Source: Nonomuraea sp. MG754425
GTDB taxonomy: Bacteria > Actinomycetota > Actinomycetes > Streptosporangiales > Streptosporangiaceae
Length of the DNA stretch: 53,775 bases
Direction of reading: 5' to 3'
Assembly (NCBI RefSeq): GCF_021699195.1
Contig: NZ_SSXE01000083.1
Span: 1 to 53,775 of the forward strand
In this document: piece after piece, positions 40,159 to 48,718 of the stretch
How positions within the stretch are numbered: the first letter of the stretch is position 1
Layout of the letters: each line of letters starts with the position of its first letter
Notes under the pieces: generated by a model
The model's input: the letters and a program-made list of their open reading frames with translations, nothing else
What the model was told of the DNA's origin: nothing
The model's database searches: none
Translations under genes and position numbers: made by a program

Positions 40159-41349
40159 TTGCCCAGGAACACCACGCTGCCGGCGCGCCCGTGGGTGCCC
40201 GGCTGGTACCGGATGTCCACGACGCCGTCGGGCACCGTCCGGCTCGACTCGCTGACCCGCTCGTTCGCCGTCGAGCACGTGCCGCCCGACCTGCTGCGGC
40301 GGCTGCTGGAGCTGCTGGACGGCACGCGCGCGATCGAGGACATCCGCGCGCAGCTCGACGCGCCCGACGCGCCCGGCTCCGACCCGGCGACGGTGGACGG
40401 CGTGCTGGCCGCCCTGCACGCCGGCGGCCTGCTCCGGGACGGCCCTCCCGGAGCCGCCGCGCTGAGCGGCGAGGAACAGTCGTGGTGGCGGCAGCAGGCC
40501 GACTTCTTCGCCCACTTCTCCGCGGCGTCCGACGCGACGCTGCCGCCCCGGCCGGACCTGCTCGACTCCGGGTTCCACTACCAGGCGCGCCTGCGGGAGT
40601 CGGTCGTGGCCGTCCTGGGGTGCGGCCGGCTCGGCTCGCAGCTCGCCAGGGACCTGGCCATCTCGGGGATCGGCGCCCTGCTGTGCGTGGACGACGGCGT
40701 GGTCACCGACGAGGCGGCCCGCACCGACGCCTGGTTCGACCTGCGTCACCGGGGACGGCCCAGCGCCGAGGTCGTGTGCGAGCTGGTCGGGCAGGCCGCC
40801 CCGCACTGCCGGGCGGTGCCCGTCGCCCCCGGCTCCTGGGAGGAGCTGCTGGCGCGGTGTGACGCGGCCGTCGTCGCCGGGGACGTCTTCCGGCCGGCCG
40901 ACTACGAGTCCGTCAACGCGGCGGCCCTGTCGTGCGGGACGCCGTGGACCAGTTGCCGCCTGGTCGGCCTGGAGGTGCTCGTCGGGCCGACGGTGCTGCC
41001 GGAGCGCAGCTCGTGCTGGACCTGCTTCGACGACCGCCGCCGCAGCCACCTGACCCGGTTCGAGGAGGCGGCGCTGGTCGAGCGGATCTGGGCCGAGGGG
41101 GCCATGCCGCCGTCCCTCGCCGTCGTCCCCGGCCTGTCGCTGGCCGCCCTGGAGGTGGTCAAGCTCCTCACCGGGTTCACCCCGCCCACCACGGTGGACG
41201 GGCTGCTCGCCATCGACACGCTGACCAGCATCACGACGCTGCATCCGGTGCTCCGCGTGCCGCGCTGCCGCTCCTGCGGGCGGGCGGCCGGGGACCGTCC
41301 CGCCCTTCAGGTGTGGGACATGGAGCACGACGCGGAGGGCGTCCTGTGA
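40159..41349 (+). CDS. TOMM precursor leader-peptide-binding protein (ThiF/E1-like)
   Basis: 396 residues. The N-terminal ~95 residues are the RRE/PqqD-like part that grips the leader (VRLDSLTRSFAVEHVPPDLL, LLELLDGTRAIEDIRAQLDA). The rest is an E1/ThiF-like fold with a Rossmann start GCGRLGSQLARDLAISGIG (154-172) and two zinc CxxC pairs (SSCWTCFDD near 290, PRCRSCG near 370). These partners present the precursor to the YcaO enzyme and have usually lost adenylation activity. It starts with TTG; GGAGG is 9 nt upstream. The stop overlaps the YcaO start (GTGA). Confidence 0.9.
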   Translation: MPRNTTLPARPWVPGWYRMSTTPSGTVRLDSLTRSFAVEHVPPDLLRRLLELLDGTRAIEDIRAQLDAPDAPGSDPATVDGVLAALHAGGLLRDGPPGAAALSGEEQSWWRQQADFFAHFSAASDATLPPRPDLLDSGFHYQARLRESVVAVLGCGRLGSQLARDLAISGIGALLCVDDGVVTDEAARTDAWFDLRHRGRPSAEVVCELVGQAAPHCRAVPVAPGSWEELLARCDAAVVAGDVFRPADYESVNAAALSCGTPWTSCRLVGLEVLVGPTVLPERSSCWTCFDDRRRSHLTRFEEAALVERIWAEGAMPPSLAVVPGLSLAALEVVKLLTGFTPPTTVDGLLAIDTLTSITTLHPVLRVPRCRSCGRAAGDRPALQVWDMEHDAEGVL

Positions 41350-42686
41350 CGGCGGCCCCAGCGGCGCGGCGGGGCGGGCGCGCCCCCTGGGCGGTCCCGG
41401 CGGCGCGGCCCAGCCCGGTGGATCCGCGTACCGGGCTCATCACCCACGTCCTCGACCTGCCGGTCGGGGCGGGCGAGCCGGAGATCTTCAACAGCTCGGT
41501 GCGCCTGGCCGACACCGCCGCGCTGGGCACGGCCTCCTGCTACGACAACAACGGCGGGGCCGGGCTCACCCGGGCCGCGGCGCGGGGCGCCGCCATCGGG
41601 GAGGGGCTGGAACGCTACTGCGCGGCGTTCACCCGGCCCGAGCGGCTCACCGTGACGACCTGGCGCGCGCTCTCGGACGGCGACCACCCGCCGCCCAGGC
41701 CCGCGGACTTCGCCCTCTTCCACCCCGGCCAGCCGGAGCGCACGCCGCGCTTCGACGACGACACACCCGTGGCGTGGACGCCGGCGTACTCCCTGACCAG
41801 GGCCGCCTGGACGCACGTCCCGGCGTGCCTGGTCCACCTGCCCTACACCCGGCAGGGCGGGGAGGTGGCGGAGCACGTCGCCGGGCCCGCCATCTCGACG
41901 GGGCTCGCCTGCGCCACCTCGCGCGCCGAGGCGGTGCTGAGCGGCCTGCACGAGGCGATCGAGCGGGACGCCTTCATGATCAGTTGGCTGCGCGAGCTGC
42001 CGCTCGACCGGGTCGATCTCCTGTCGGACCCGTCGGTCGCCGACGTCTACACCGCCCGGCTGCGGCGGCCGGGGCTCGACTACCACGTGCTGGACATGAC
42101 GCGCGATCTCGGCGTCCCCGCGTTCCTGTGCCTGCTGCTCGACCACCGGCAGGACCCACCCATCGCGTGCGCCGGCGGGGCGGCGCACCACGATCCGGCC
42201 AGGGCCGTGCTGAAGGCGCTCCTCGAGGCGGCGCAGACGCGGGAGTGGGCGCGCCACCTGTGCCGGACCCGCCGCGGGGCCGTCCCGCCCGCGCCGGGCG
42301 AGCTGCGGACCTTCGAGGACCACGTCTTCCACTACGCGTCGGGGTGTTCCCGGCAGGCGCTCGAACCGTTCCTCGACCGGCCGGAGGCGCCGATCCCGGC
42401 CGGCGGCCCGCCGCCCGCCGGGCACCGCGCGGCCGTCGAGTCCCTGGTCGCCCGGCTGGCCGCGGCCGGGCTGGAGGTCCTGGTCACCGACCTCACCACG
42501 CCGGACGTCGCCGCGTGCGGCTACCACGTGGTGAAGGTCGTGGTCCCCGGCCTGCAACCGCTCTACGCGGACGAGAGCCAGCCGATGCTCGGCGGCCACC
42601 GGGTCTACGCCGAGCACCCGGACGCGCCCTGTCCCCGGCCCCGCGGGCCCGAGGACCTCAATCGCGAACCGCACCCGTACCCGTGA
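41346..42686 (+). CDS. YcaO-family cyclodehydratase
   Basis: 446 residues. YcaO enzymes use ATP to activate the amide before Cys, Ser or Thr and close azoline rings. ATP/Mg motifs visible: GEGLERYCAAF (85-95) and LHEAIERDAFMISWLRELPL near 203. The protein ends in HPYP preceded by EP, that is the PxPxP tail (PHPYP) diagnostic of azoline-forming YcaO proteins. Start GTG overlaps the ThiF-like stop; the SagB-like gene begins 7 nt after its stop. Confidence 0.93.
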   Translation: MTAAPAARRGGRAPWAVPAARPSPVDPRTGLITHVLDLPVGAGEPEIFNSSVRLADTAALGTASCYDNNGGAGLTRAAARGAAIGEGLERYCAAFTRPERLTVTTWRALSDGDHPPPRPADFALFHPGQPERTPRFDDDTPVAWTPAYSLTRAAWTHVPACLVHLPYTRQGGEVAEHVAGPAISTGLACATSRAEAVLSGLHEAIERDAFMISWLRELPLDRVDLLSDPSVADVYTARLRRPGLDYHVLDMTRDLGVPAFLCLLLDHRQDPPIACAGGAAHHDPARAVLKALLEAAQTREWARHLCRTRRGAVPPAPGELRTFEDHVFHYASGCSRQALEPFLDRPEAPIPAGGPPPAGHRAAVESLVARLAAAGLEVLVTDLTTPDVAACGYHVVKVVVPGLQPLYADESQPMLGGHRVYAEHPDAPCPRPRGPEDLNREPHPYP

Positions 42687-42693
42687 GGTGATC

Positions 42694-43578
42694 ATGGACC
42701 CGAGCAGCTCGACCCTGGCCGAGCTCTACCACGAGAACAGCAAGCAGCGCAGGTACGACCGCGGCTTCGGCTGGCGCGTGGCGGCGGTCGGCAACAGCCC
42801 GGCCTTCCAGCGGCTGACCAGGCGTCCCGGCAAGCGGTACGGCGGGGCGCGGGAGATCGCGCTGCCCCGGCCCGAGCCGCTCGACGCCCGGCTGCACGAG
42901 GCGATCGCCGCGCGCCGCTCGGCCCGCCGGTTCTCCGAGGAGTCCCTCACCCTGCCGGAGGTCGCGTCCCTGCTCCTGATGTCGGCCGGGCTGCCGGACG
43001 AGCCGGGCGGCTCCGGCCGCACGACGTTCCGCGCCGCGCCCTCGGCGGGCGGCCTGCACCCCACCGAGATCTACCTGGTCGTCCGGGCGGTGGACGGCCT
43101 GGCCCCGGGCGTCTACCACTACCGTGCCAACGATCACGTGCTGGAGACGCTGCTGCTGGACCCCGCGGCCTCCCGGCGGCTGGCCGACGCCTCCTCCTAC
43201 CCCGAGAAGCTGGAGAGCGCCGCCGTGACGCTGGTGCTCACGGCGGTCTTCGGGCGGACGGTGCTGAAGTACGGCGAGCGGGCCTACCGGTTCGTGGTGC
43301 TGGAGATCGGCCACGTGGCGCAGAACGTGCTGCTCGTCGCCGCCGCGCTCGGCTGCGGCGCGATCCCGATCGGCGGCTTCGTGGACGACGAGGTCCACGC
43401 GATCCTGGACGTCGACGGGGTGGACGAGGCGTCGTTCTACCTGCTGCCCGTGGGCCGGGTCGGGCCCGGAGACCCACCGGAGTGGCGGGAGGGGCAGGAC
43501 GCGGTCGCCGCCGTCATGGCCCGGCTGTGGGCCGCCGGGCCCGGCCCGTCCGGCGAGGACGCCGCGACGCCGGGCTGA
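42694..43578 (+). CDS. SagB/ThcOx-type FMN azoline dehydrogenase
   Basis: 294 residues of the nitroreductase-like SagB family, which oxidises azolines to aromatic azoles. FMN-phosphate-binding start HEAIAARRSARRFS (66-79), PSAGGLHPTEIYLVVRAVDG near 112, and AQNVLLVAAALGCGAIPIGG near 210. The N-terminal LYHENSKQRRYDR is typical of the family. ATG 42694 with TGAGG upstream is preferred over GTG 42688. It is last in the TOMM operon, followed by a small hairpin. Its presence predicts thiazoles/oxazoles rather than only the reduced rings. Confidence 0.92.
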   Translation: MDPSSSTLAELYHENSKQRRYDRGFGWRVAAVGNSPAFQRLTRRPGKRYGGAREIALPRPEPLDARLHEAIAARRSARRFSEESLTLPEVASLLLMSAGLPDEPGGSGRTTFRAAPSAGGLHPTEIYLVVRAVDGLAPGVYHYRANDHVLETLLLDPAASRRLADASSYPEKLESAAVTLVLTAVFGRTVLKYGERAYRFVVLEIGHVAQNVLLVAAALGCGAIPIGGFVDDEVHAILDVDGVDEASFYLLPVGRVGPGDPPEWREGQDAVAAVMARLWAAGPGPSGEDAATPG

Positions 43579-43593
43579 GCCCCTGTGGGGTTC
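43577..43593 (+). terminator. hairpin at the end of the TOMM operon
   Basis: GAGCCCC-N3-GGGGTTC forms a 7-bp stem with one G-U pair, overlapping the last bases of the SagB-like stop codon. Confidence 0.4.
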
Positions 43594-43617
43594 CCGTGTC
43601 GCGTCCGGCGCACGACG

Positions 43618-43648
43618 TTGTCTGGGACCGGCGCGGGGTGGGTAGCGT
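43618..43648 (+). promoter_or_regulatory. promoter of the HAD-GH65 operon (leaderless)
   Basis: TTGTCT (43618-43623) and TAGCGT (43643-43648) are 19 bp apart, and the ATG follows after 6 nt. This separates the sugar genes from the TOMM operon. Confidence 0.45.
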
Positions 43649-43654
43649 CACGCC

Positions 43655-44404
43655 ATGGGCGCCCTTGACCTGCGCAGACTACGGGCCGTGATCTTCGACA
43701 CCGACGGTGTCGTCACCGACACGGCCCGGGTGCACGCCGCCGCGTGGAAGACCGTGTTCGACGGTTTCCTGCGCGGCCGGTCCGCCCCGTTCGACGTCCG
43801 CGACGACTACCTGCGCCACGTGGACGGCCGCCCGCGCCTCGACGGGGTGCGCGGGTTCCTCGCCTCGCGGGACATCACGCTGCCCGAGGGCGGTCCCGGC
43901 GACGAGCCGGGCGCGCCGACCGTGCACGGTCTCGGCCGGGCCAAGGACGCGCTGTTCGTCCGACAGGTCACCCGTGACGGGGTGGCGGCCTTCCCCTCGA
44001 CCGTGGCCCTGCTGCACGAGTTGCGGCGGCGCGGCTGCCGGACCGCGGTGGTGTCGGCCAGCAGGCACTGCCGTCTGGTCGTCTCCTCCGCCGGGCTGAT
44101 CCACCTGTTCGACGTCCTGGTGGACGGTGCGGACGCGGCCCGGCTCGGCCTGCCGGGCAAGCCCGACCCGGCGCTCTTCCTGGAGGCCGCCCGGCTCCTG
44201 GAGGTGGCCCCGGCCGGGGCGGCGGTCGTGGAGGACGCGCTGCCCGGCGTGCAGGCCGCGCGCAGCGGCGGGTTCGGCCTGGTCGTCGGGGTGGACCGGA
44301 GCGGGTCGCAGGCGGAGCGGCTGCGCCGGGCGGGCGCGGACGTTGTCGTGCCGGACCTGGCCGACCTGGACGTGACCGGACGCGTCCCGATGAGGCCGCG
44401 ATGA
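43655..44404 (+). CDS. HAD-family beta-phosphoglucomutase-like enzyme
   Basis: 249 residues. Motif I VIFDTDGVVTDTARVHAAAW with two Asp near 14 and 16, cap helix, motif II in TAVVSASRHCR, Lys motif GLPGKPDPALFLEAARLL, acidic motif VVEDALPGVQAARSGGF. The HAAAW stretch after motif I is typical of beta-phosphoglucomutases. It sits directly before, and overlaps (ATGA), a GH65 phosphorylase, the standard pairing: the phosphorylase releases beta-glucose 1-phosphate and this enzyme converts it to glucose 6-phosphate. Confidence 0.9.
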   Translation: MGALDLRRLRAVIFDTDGVVTDTARVHAAAWKTVFDGFLRGRSAPFDVRDDYLRHVDGRPRLDGVRGFLASRDITLPEGGPGDEPGAPTVHGLGRAKDALFVRQVTRDGVAAFPSTVALLHELRRRGCRTAVVSASRHCRLVVSSAGLIHLFDVLVDGADAARLGLPGKPDPALFLEAARLLEVAPAGAAVVEDALPGVQAARSGGFGLVVGVDRSGSQAERLRRAGADVVVPDLADLDVTGRVPMRPR

Positions 44405-46680
44405 ACCCCTGGACGCTCGCCTACGACGGCTACGACCCCGCCGCCGAAGGGCTGCGCGAGGCGCTGTGCACGCTGGGCAACGGCCGCTGGGCCACGCGGG
44501 GCGCCACGCCCGACGGCCTGGCCCGCACGCCGGGCACGTACCAGGCGGGCTGCTACGACCGGCTGGCCTCGCGGGTGGCCGGACGGACGGTCGTCAACGA
44601 GGACCTGGTCAACCTGCCCGACTGGCTGCCGCTGAGCGTCGCCACGCCGGGCTGCGGCTGGTTCCGTCCCGAAGAGGCGGACCTGCTCGACTACCGGCAG
44701 GAGCTCGACCTGCGGCGCGGCGTGCTGCTGCGGACGCTGCGCTGGCGCGACGGGTCCGGCCGCGTCACCCGGCTGCGGCAGCGCCGCCTGGTGTCCATGG
44801 CCGATCCGGCGCTGGCCGCGCTGGAGACCACGCTGACCGCCGAGAACTGGTCCGGCCCACTCCGCGTCCGCGCGTGCCTGGACGGGCGGGTCTCCAACGG
44901 CGGCGTCGAACGCTACCGCGACCTGCGCGGCGACCACCTGACCGGGCACGCCACCGGCGCGGGCGACGAGCTGACCTGGCTGACGGCGCTCACCCGCGCC
45001 TCCCGGATCACGGTGGCGCTGGCCGCCCGCGTCGACGCCCCCGGATCCGGCTCGGTGTCGGCCGAACCGGGCCGGATCCGTACCGACCACGTGCTGGAGG
45101 CCGTCGAGGGCGCGCCGGTGACGATCACGAAGGTCGTCGCGCTGGTCACCTCGCGCGACCCCGCCGTCCACGACCCGCTCTCGACCGCCCGGCGGCGCGC
45201 CCGGACGGCTCCCGGCTTCGGCGACCTGCTGGCCGCGCACGAGGCGGCGTGGGAACGGCTGTGGGAGCGGGCCCGGCTGGACGTGGGCGCTCCCGAGTTG
45301 TCGCAGATCGTCCACCTGCACGTCTTCCACCTGCTGCAGACGCTCAGCCCGCACACCGCCGACCTGGACGCCGGGGTGCCCGCCCGCGGCCTGCACGGCG
45401 AGGCGTACCGCGGCCACGTGTTCTGGGACGAGCTGTTCGTGCTGCCGTGGCTGAACCTGCGCTTCCCCGAGATCTCGCTCGGCCTGCTGCGCTACCGCTG
45501 GCGACGCCTGCCGGAGGCGCGGGCGGCGGCCAGGGAGGCCGGGTTCGCGGGCGCGATGTTCCCGTGGCAGAGCGGCAGCGACGGCCGGGAGGAGAGCCAG
45601 ACCTTCCACCTCAACCCCGAATCGGGCCGCTGGCTCCCGGACGTCTCCCGCCTGCAGCGCCACGTCGGCCTGGCCATCGCCTACAACGTGTGGCAGCACC
45701 ACCTGGCCACCGGCTCCATGACGTCGTGGTGCGCCGAGATGCTGACCGCCATCGCCCGCTTCTTCGCCTCGCTGGCCGAGCTCGACCCGGCCTCCGGCAG
45801 GTACGAGATCCGCGGCGTCATGGGCCCGGACGAATACCACACCGCCTACCCCGGCGCGCGGACCCCGGGCCTGGCCAACAACGCCTACACCAACATCATG
45901 ACCGTGTGGCTGCTGTCGCGCGCCCTGGAGCTCGGCGTGGCCGCCCCCGGCGAGGCCGCCCGCTGGACGGACATCACCCGGCGGATGCGGATCGACTTCC
46001 ACGACGGCGTCATCAGCCAGTTCACCGGGTACGCCGACCTCGAAGAGCTCGACTGGAGCCGCTACGCGGGCGTACGCCGGCTGGACCGGGCCCTGGAGGC
46101 GGCCGGCGACGACGTCAACCGCTACAAGGCGTCCAAGCAGGCCGACACGCTGATGCTGCTCTACCTGCTGACGGGCGAGGAGCTGACCGCCATCCTGGAG
46201 GGGCTCGGCTACCCGGCCGGCCCGGGGCTCATCCCCCGCACGATCAGCTACTACCTCGACCGGACCAGCCACGGCTCCACGCTCAGCGCCGTCGTGCACG
46301 CCTGGGTCCTGGCCCGCTCCGACCGGGCGCAGTCGTGGCAGTTCTTCGCCGAGGCGCTGCTCAGCGACGTGCACGACGTCCAAGGCGGCACCACGGCGGA
46401 GGGCATCCACCTGGGCGCCATGGCCGGCACCCTCGACATGCTGCAACGCTGCTACCTGGGCCTCGAACCGCGGCCCGCCGGGCTGCGCCTCAGCCCGCTG
46501 CTGCCCGAGCGGCTCGGGTCGCTGTCGCTGCCGATCCGCTTCCACGGGCTGTCGCTCACGATCGAGGCCGACCACGAGCGCACTCTCGTGGACGGCATCA
46601 CGCTGGCCCGCGGCGCGGCCGTCACCCTGCCCTGCGAACCCCCGTCGCCCGCCGACCGGCGGGGCATCCGCGAGGTGTGA
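44401..46680 (+). CDS. glycoside hydrolase family 65 disaccharide phosphorylase
   Basis: 759 residues, the full GH65 layout: N-terminal beta-sandwich (ALCTLGNGRWATRGATP), linker, an (alpha/alpha)6 barrel with HGEAYRGHVFWDELFVLPWL and MFPWQSGSDGREESQ, and a C-terminal jelly-roll domain. The catalytic general acid is E478 in VMGPDEYHT. KQADTLMLLYLL and the phosphate-site SHGSTLSAVVHAW follow. Members phosphorolyse maltose, trehalose, kojibiose or nigerose; which one cannot be told from sequence alone. Cytoplasmic. Confidence 0.92.
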   Translation: MNPWTLAYDGYDPAAEGLREALCTLGNGRWATRGATPDGLARTPGTYQAGCYDRLASRVAGRTVVNEDLVNLPDWLPLSVATPGCGWFRPEEADLLDYRQELDLRRGVLLRTLRWRDGSGRVTRLRQRRLVSMADPALAALETTLTAENWSGPLRVRACLDGRVSNGGVERYRDLRGDHLTGHATGAGDELTWLTALTRASRITVALAARVDAPGSGSVSAEPGRIRTDHVLEAVEGAPVTITKVVALVTSRDPAVHDPLSTARRRARTAPGFGDLLAAHEAAWERLWERARLDVGAPELSQIVHLHVFHLLQTLSPHTADLDAGVPARGLHGEAYRGHVFWDELFVLPWLNLRFPEISLGLLRYRWRRLPEARAAAREAGFAGAMFPWQSGSDGREESQTFHLNPESGRWLPDVSRLQRHVGLAIAYNVWQHHLATGSMTSWCAEMLTAIARFFASLAELDPASGRYEIRGVMGPDEYHTAYPGARTPGLANNAYTNIMTVWLLSRALELGVAAPGEAARWTDITRRMRIDFHDGVISQFTGYADLEELDWSRYAGVRRLDRALEAAGDDVNRYKASKQADTLMLLYLLTGEELTAILEGLGYPAGPGLIPRTISYYLDRTSHGSTLSAVVHAWVLARSDRAQSWQFFAEALLSDVHDVQGGTTAEGIHLGAMAGTLDMLQRCYLGLEPRPAGLRLSPLLPERLGSLSLPIRFHGLSLTIEADHERTLVDGITLARGAAVTLPCEPPSPADRRGIREV

Positions 46681-46940
46681 ACCGGTCCAGGTCGTGGCTG
46701 CCGAGCATCTTCTCGATGCCGGCCACCTGCGCGACGACGTCGCTTGAGCGCCCCGTGCTCGCGCATGAGGTCCTCCGGCGGCGTGACCGGACCTGTCCGG
46801 CCAGGTCCGGGCTGGAATCGGGCCTGGGCGTCACCGCACCGCCGGCCGGCCGGTCGCGCGCCGCCGCCCGCGGTCAGCGCCGCCGAACCGCACGCCACGA
46901 CGACGGGCAGGCCGAGCAGGTCGCGGCGGGAATGGGCCAG
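46676..46940 (-). pseudogene. remnant of a Tat-signal hemerythrin-domain gene
   Basis: On the minus strand, from about 46940, one frame reads a Tat-like start (LAHSRRDLLGLPVVVACGSA) and then VTPPEDLMREHGALK, the usual beginning of actinobacterial hemerythrin-like proteins with the first iron His. At about 46745 the matching sequence jumps to another frame, DVVAQVAGIEKMLGSHDLDR then FTP, resembling the family C-terminus. The middle, with the other iron His residues, is missing. The start codon is CTG, so initiation is also lost. The end abuts the GH65 stop. Confidence 0.6.
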
Positions 46941-46947
46941 GGGCGTG

Positions 46948-47355
46948 CTAGCCGGGGCGCCGGGCCGGGCTGCGGCGGGCGCGGGCCAGGGCCACGCCGC
47001 CGAGGAGCAGGGCGACCGGCCCCGCCGCCAGGGCGATGTAGCCCCCGACGATCCCGTAGCCGGTGCCGGGTCCGCCTTCGGCGGCGGCCACCACCCAGCC
47101 GCCGATGACCACCCCCGCCAGAGCGCCCGCCAGGGCCACGATCGCGGGACGTCTGCCGCCGCCACCGCCGGAACGGGCCAGCGCCAGGCCGCCGGCGACC
47201 ACCCCGGCCAGCGCCAGCAGCGCCGCCAGCAAGGCCCACAACCGCCCGCTGGTCAGGGCGAGCGCGCCGACGGGGTCCGGCTGGACCGCGACGTGCCAGG
47301 CCGCGGGCGGGGCGAGGGCTCCGGGCAGCGCGGCGAGCAGGTGACGCACGGGCAT
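46948..47355 (-). CDS. DUF6223 family membrane protein
   Basis: 135 residues. Signal-like start (VRHLLAALPGALAPPAAWHV), then three membrane helices (LWALLAALLALAGVVAGGLAL, IVALAGALAGVVIGGWVVAA and YIALAAGPVALLLGGVALA) with a basic Gly-rich loop (RSGGGGGRRP) between the first two. Matches DUF6223, a function-unknown actinobacterial family. AAGGAG precedes the ATG. It is divergent from a two-component system, which may control it. Confidence 0.8.
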   Translation of the reverse strand: MPVRHLLAALPGALAPPAAWHVAVQPDPVGALALTSGRLWALLAALLALAGVVAGGLALARSGGGGGRRPAIVALAGALAGVVIGGWVVAAAEGGPGTGYGIVGGYIALAAGPVALLLGGVALARARRSPARRPG

Positions 47356-47462
47356 GGGGTGCTCCTTCTCCGAAGTCGCGTTCTCCTGGGATCAGGGGAC
47401 GTCGCCTGATCGTGCCCTGCGGGCCCGCCTCCGGTCGTCCGCCCGGTGTGGGCCTTCCGGGT

Positions 47463-47532
47463 TGCCGCCGCGGCGGCAGCCGGGCACCGCACCTGCCGCA
47501 GGCGGGCGGGGAGACTACCGCGGGTGCGGTAG
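47463..47532. promoter_or_regulatory. palindromes between DUF6223 and the sensor kinase
   Basis: Two elements in the 235-nt divergent region: a perfect 16-bp palindrome TGCCGCCGCGGCGGCA (47463-47478), and CTACCGC-N4-GCGGTAG (47515-47532). The second is a good candidate site for the NarL-type response regulator. Confidence 0.45.
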
Positions 47533-47578
47533 CCGGCGGTCATCCGCGCGCAGGAGTCGCCGCGGCGCGGATCCCGGC

Positions 47579-47584
47579 TAGGGT
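47579..47584 (+). promoter_or_regulatory. -10 box TAGGGT six bases before the kinase ATG
   Basis: TAGGGT ends 6 nt before the ATG, with the same spacing as in front of the HAD gene at 33431, implying a leaderless kinase mRNA. No clear -35. Confidence 0.45.
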
Positions 47585-47590
47585 GCGCGC

Positions 47591-48718
47591 ATGAACGCAG
47601 GACGGTTTCGGGTCCACGCGGACGTCGCGGACTGGGCGATCGCCGTCGGCGTGACGGCGGCGCTGCTGGTCACCGGGCTGTCCGGGCAGGGCTCGGGCAC
47701 CTATCCCGGCCTGCTCGGCGTCGCGCTGCTGGCGGGCGGCGGCCTGGCGCTGGCCGCGCGCCGCCGGGCTCCGGTGCTCGTCCTGGCGGTGACCGGGGCG
47801 TGCGCGGTGGGCTACCAGGCGGCCGGGTTCGACGTGCCCGCGGTCGCGTACCTGTTCGCGGTGTACGCGGCGGTGCGGGCCGGCCACCGCGTCGCCACGC
47901 TGGCCGGGAGCGTGGCGGTGCTGGCCGCGCTGCCCCTCGCGGCCCTGGCCTCGGGCCTGCACGACACGGGCGAGGCGTTCGCGCAGGCCCGTGGCGCGCT
48001 GGAGCTGGCCTGGCTGGTCGCGGCCGGGGCCGCAGGAGAGGCGTTGCGGCAGGCCGAGCGGCGGGCGGAGGAGGCCGAACGCACCCGGGAGGAGACCGCG
48101 CGGCGGCGCGCCGACGAGGAGCGGGTGCGCATCGCGCGCGAGCTGCACGACTCGCTCACCCACCAGATCTCGATCATCAAGGTGCAGGCCGAGGTCGCGG
48201 TGCACACCGCTCGCCGGAGGGGCGAGGCGGTGCCGGAGTCGCTGCTGGCGATCCAGGAGGCCGGCCGCGAGGCGACCCGGGAGCTGCGCGCGACCCTGGA
48301 GGCGCTGCGCGACGACGACACGACGCCGCCGCGCGGGCTCGACCACGTCCCGGCGCTGGTGGAGCGGGCCCGCGCGACCGGCCTGGACGCGCGGCTGACG
48401 ATCGAGGGGGAACGCCCCGAGGTGCCGGTCGCGGTGGACCGTACCGTCTACCGGATCGTTCAGGAGTCCCTCACGAACATCGCCCGGCACGCCGCCGCCG
48501 CGACGGCGTCGGTGCGCATCGACTACGGTCCCGGCGCGCTCACCGTGCGCATCGACGACGACGGCCGGGCCACGCCGGAGTCCGCGCCGGAGCCCGGCGT
48601 CGGCCTGCTGGGGATGCGTGAGCGGGTGCACGCGCTGGGCGGCCGGCTGCGGGCGGCCCCGCGGTGTGCGGGCGGCTTCAGCGTGCAGGCCGAGTTCCCC
48701 GTGGACCGGGCGTCGTGA
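47591..48718 (+). CDS. NarL-type sensor histidine kinase
   Basis: 375 residues. Four to five N-terminal membrane helices to about residue 150, with almost no outer loop, so the signal is probably sensed in the membrane. Then a coiled helix (ALRQAERRAEEAERTREETA), HisKA_3 phospho-acceptor H186 in RIARELHDSLTHQISII, and HATPase_c motifs VYRIVQESLTNIARHAAAA, IDDDGRA and GVGLLGMRERVHALGGR. It overlaps the regulator gene (GTGA). The membrane-only sensor resembles cell-envelope-stress kinases of the LiaS/DesK kind. Confidence 0.92.
   Translation: MNAGRFRVHADVADWAIAVGVTAALLVTGLSGQGSGTYPGLLGVALLAGGGLALAARRRAPVLVLAVTGACAVGYQAAGFDVPAVAYLFAVYAAVRAGHRVATLAGSVAVLAALPLAALASGLHDTGEAFAQARGALELAWLVAAGAAGEALRQAERRAEEAERTREETARRRADEERVRIARELHDSLTHQISIIKVQAEVAVHTARRRGEAVPESLLAIQEAGREATRELRATLEALRDDDTTPPRGLDHVPALVERARATGLDARLTIEGERPEVPVAVDRTVYRIVQESLTNIARHAAAATASVRIDYGPGALTVRIDDDGRATPESAPEPGVGLLGMRERVHALGGRLRAAPRCAGGFSVQAEFPVDRAS

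Noticed and set aside
39730..41328. 532-codon minus-strand frame over the TOMM genes
   Set aside because: Shadow of the precursor and ThiF-like genes. Arg/Gly/Pro-rich, no start signal.
43807..46575. 922-codon open frame on the minus strand
   Set aside because: Antisense to the HAD and GH65 genes, which have complete catalytic motifs on the plus strand.
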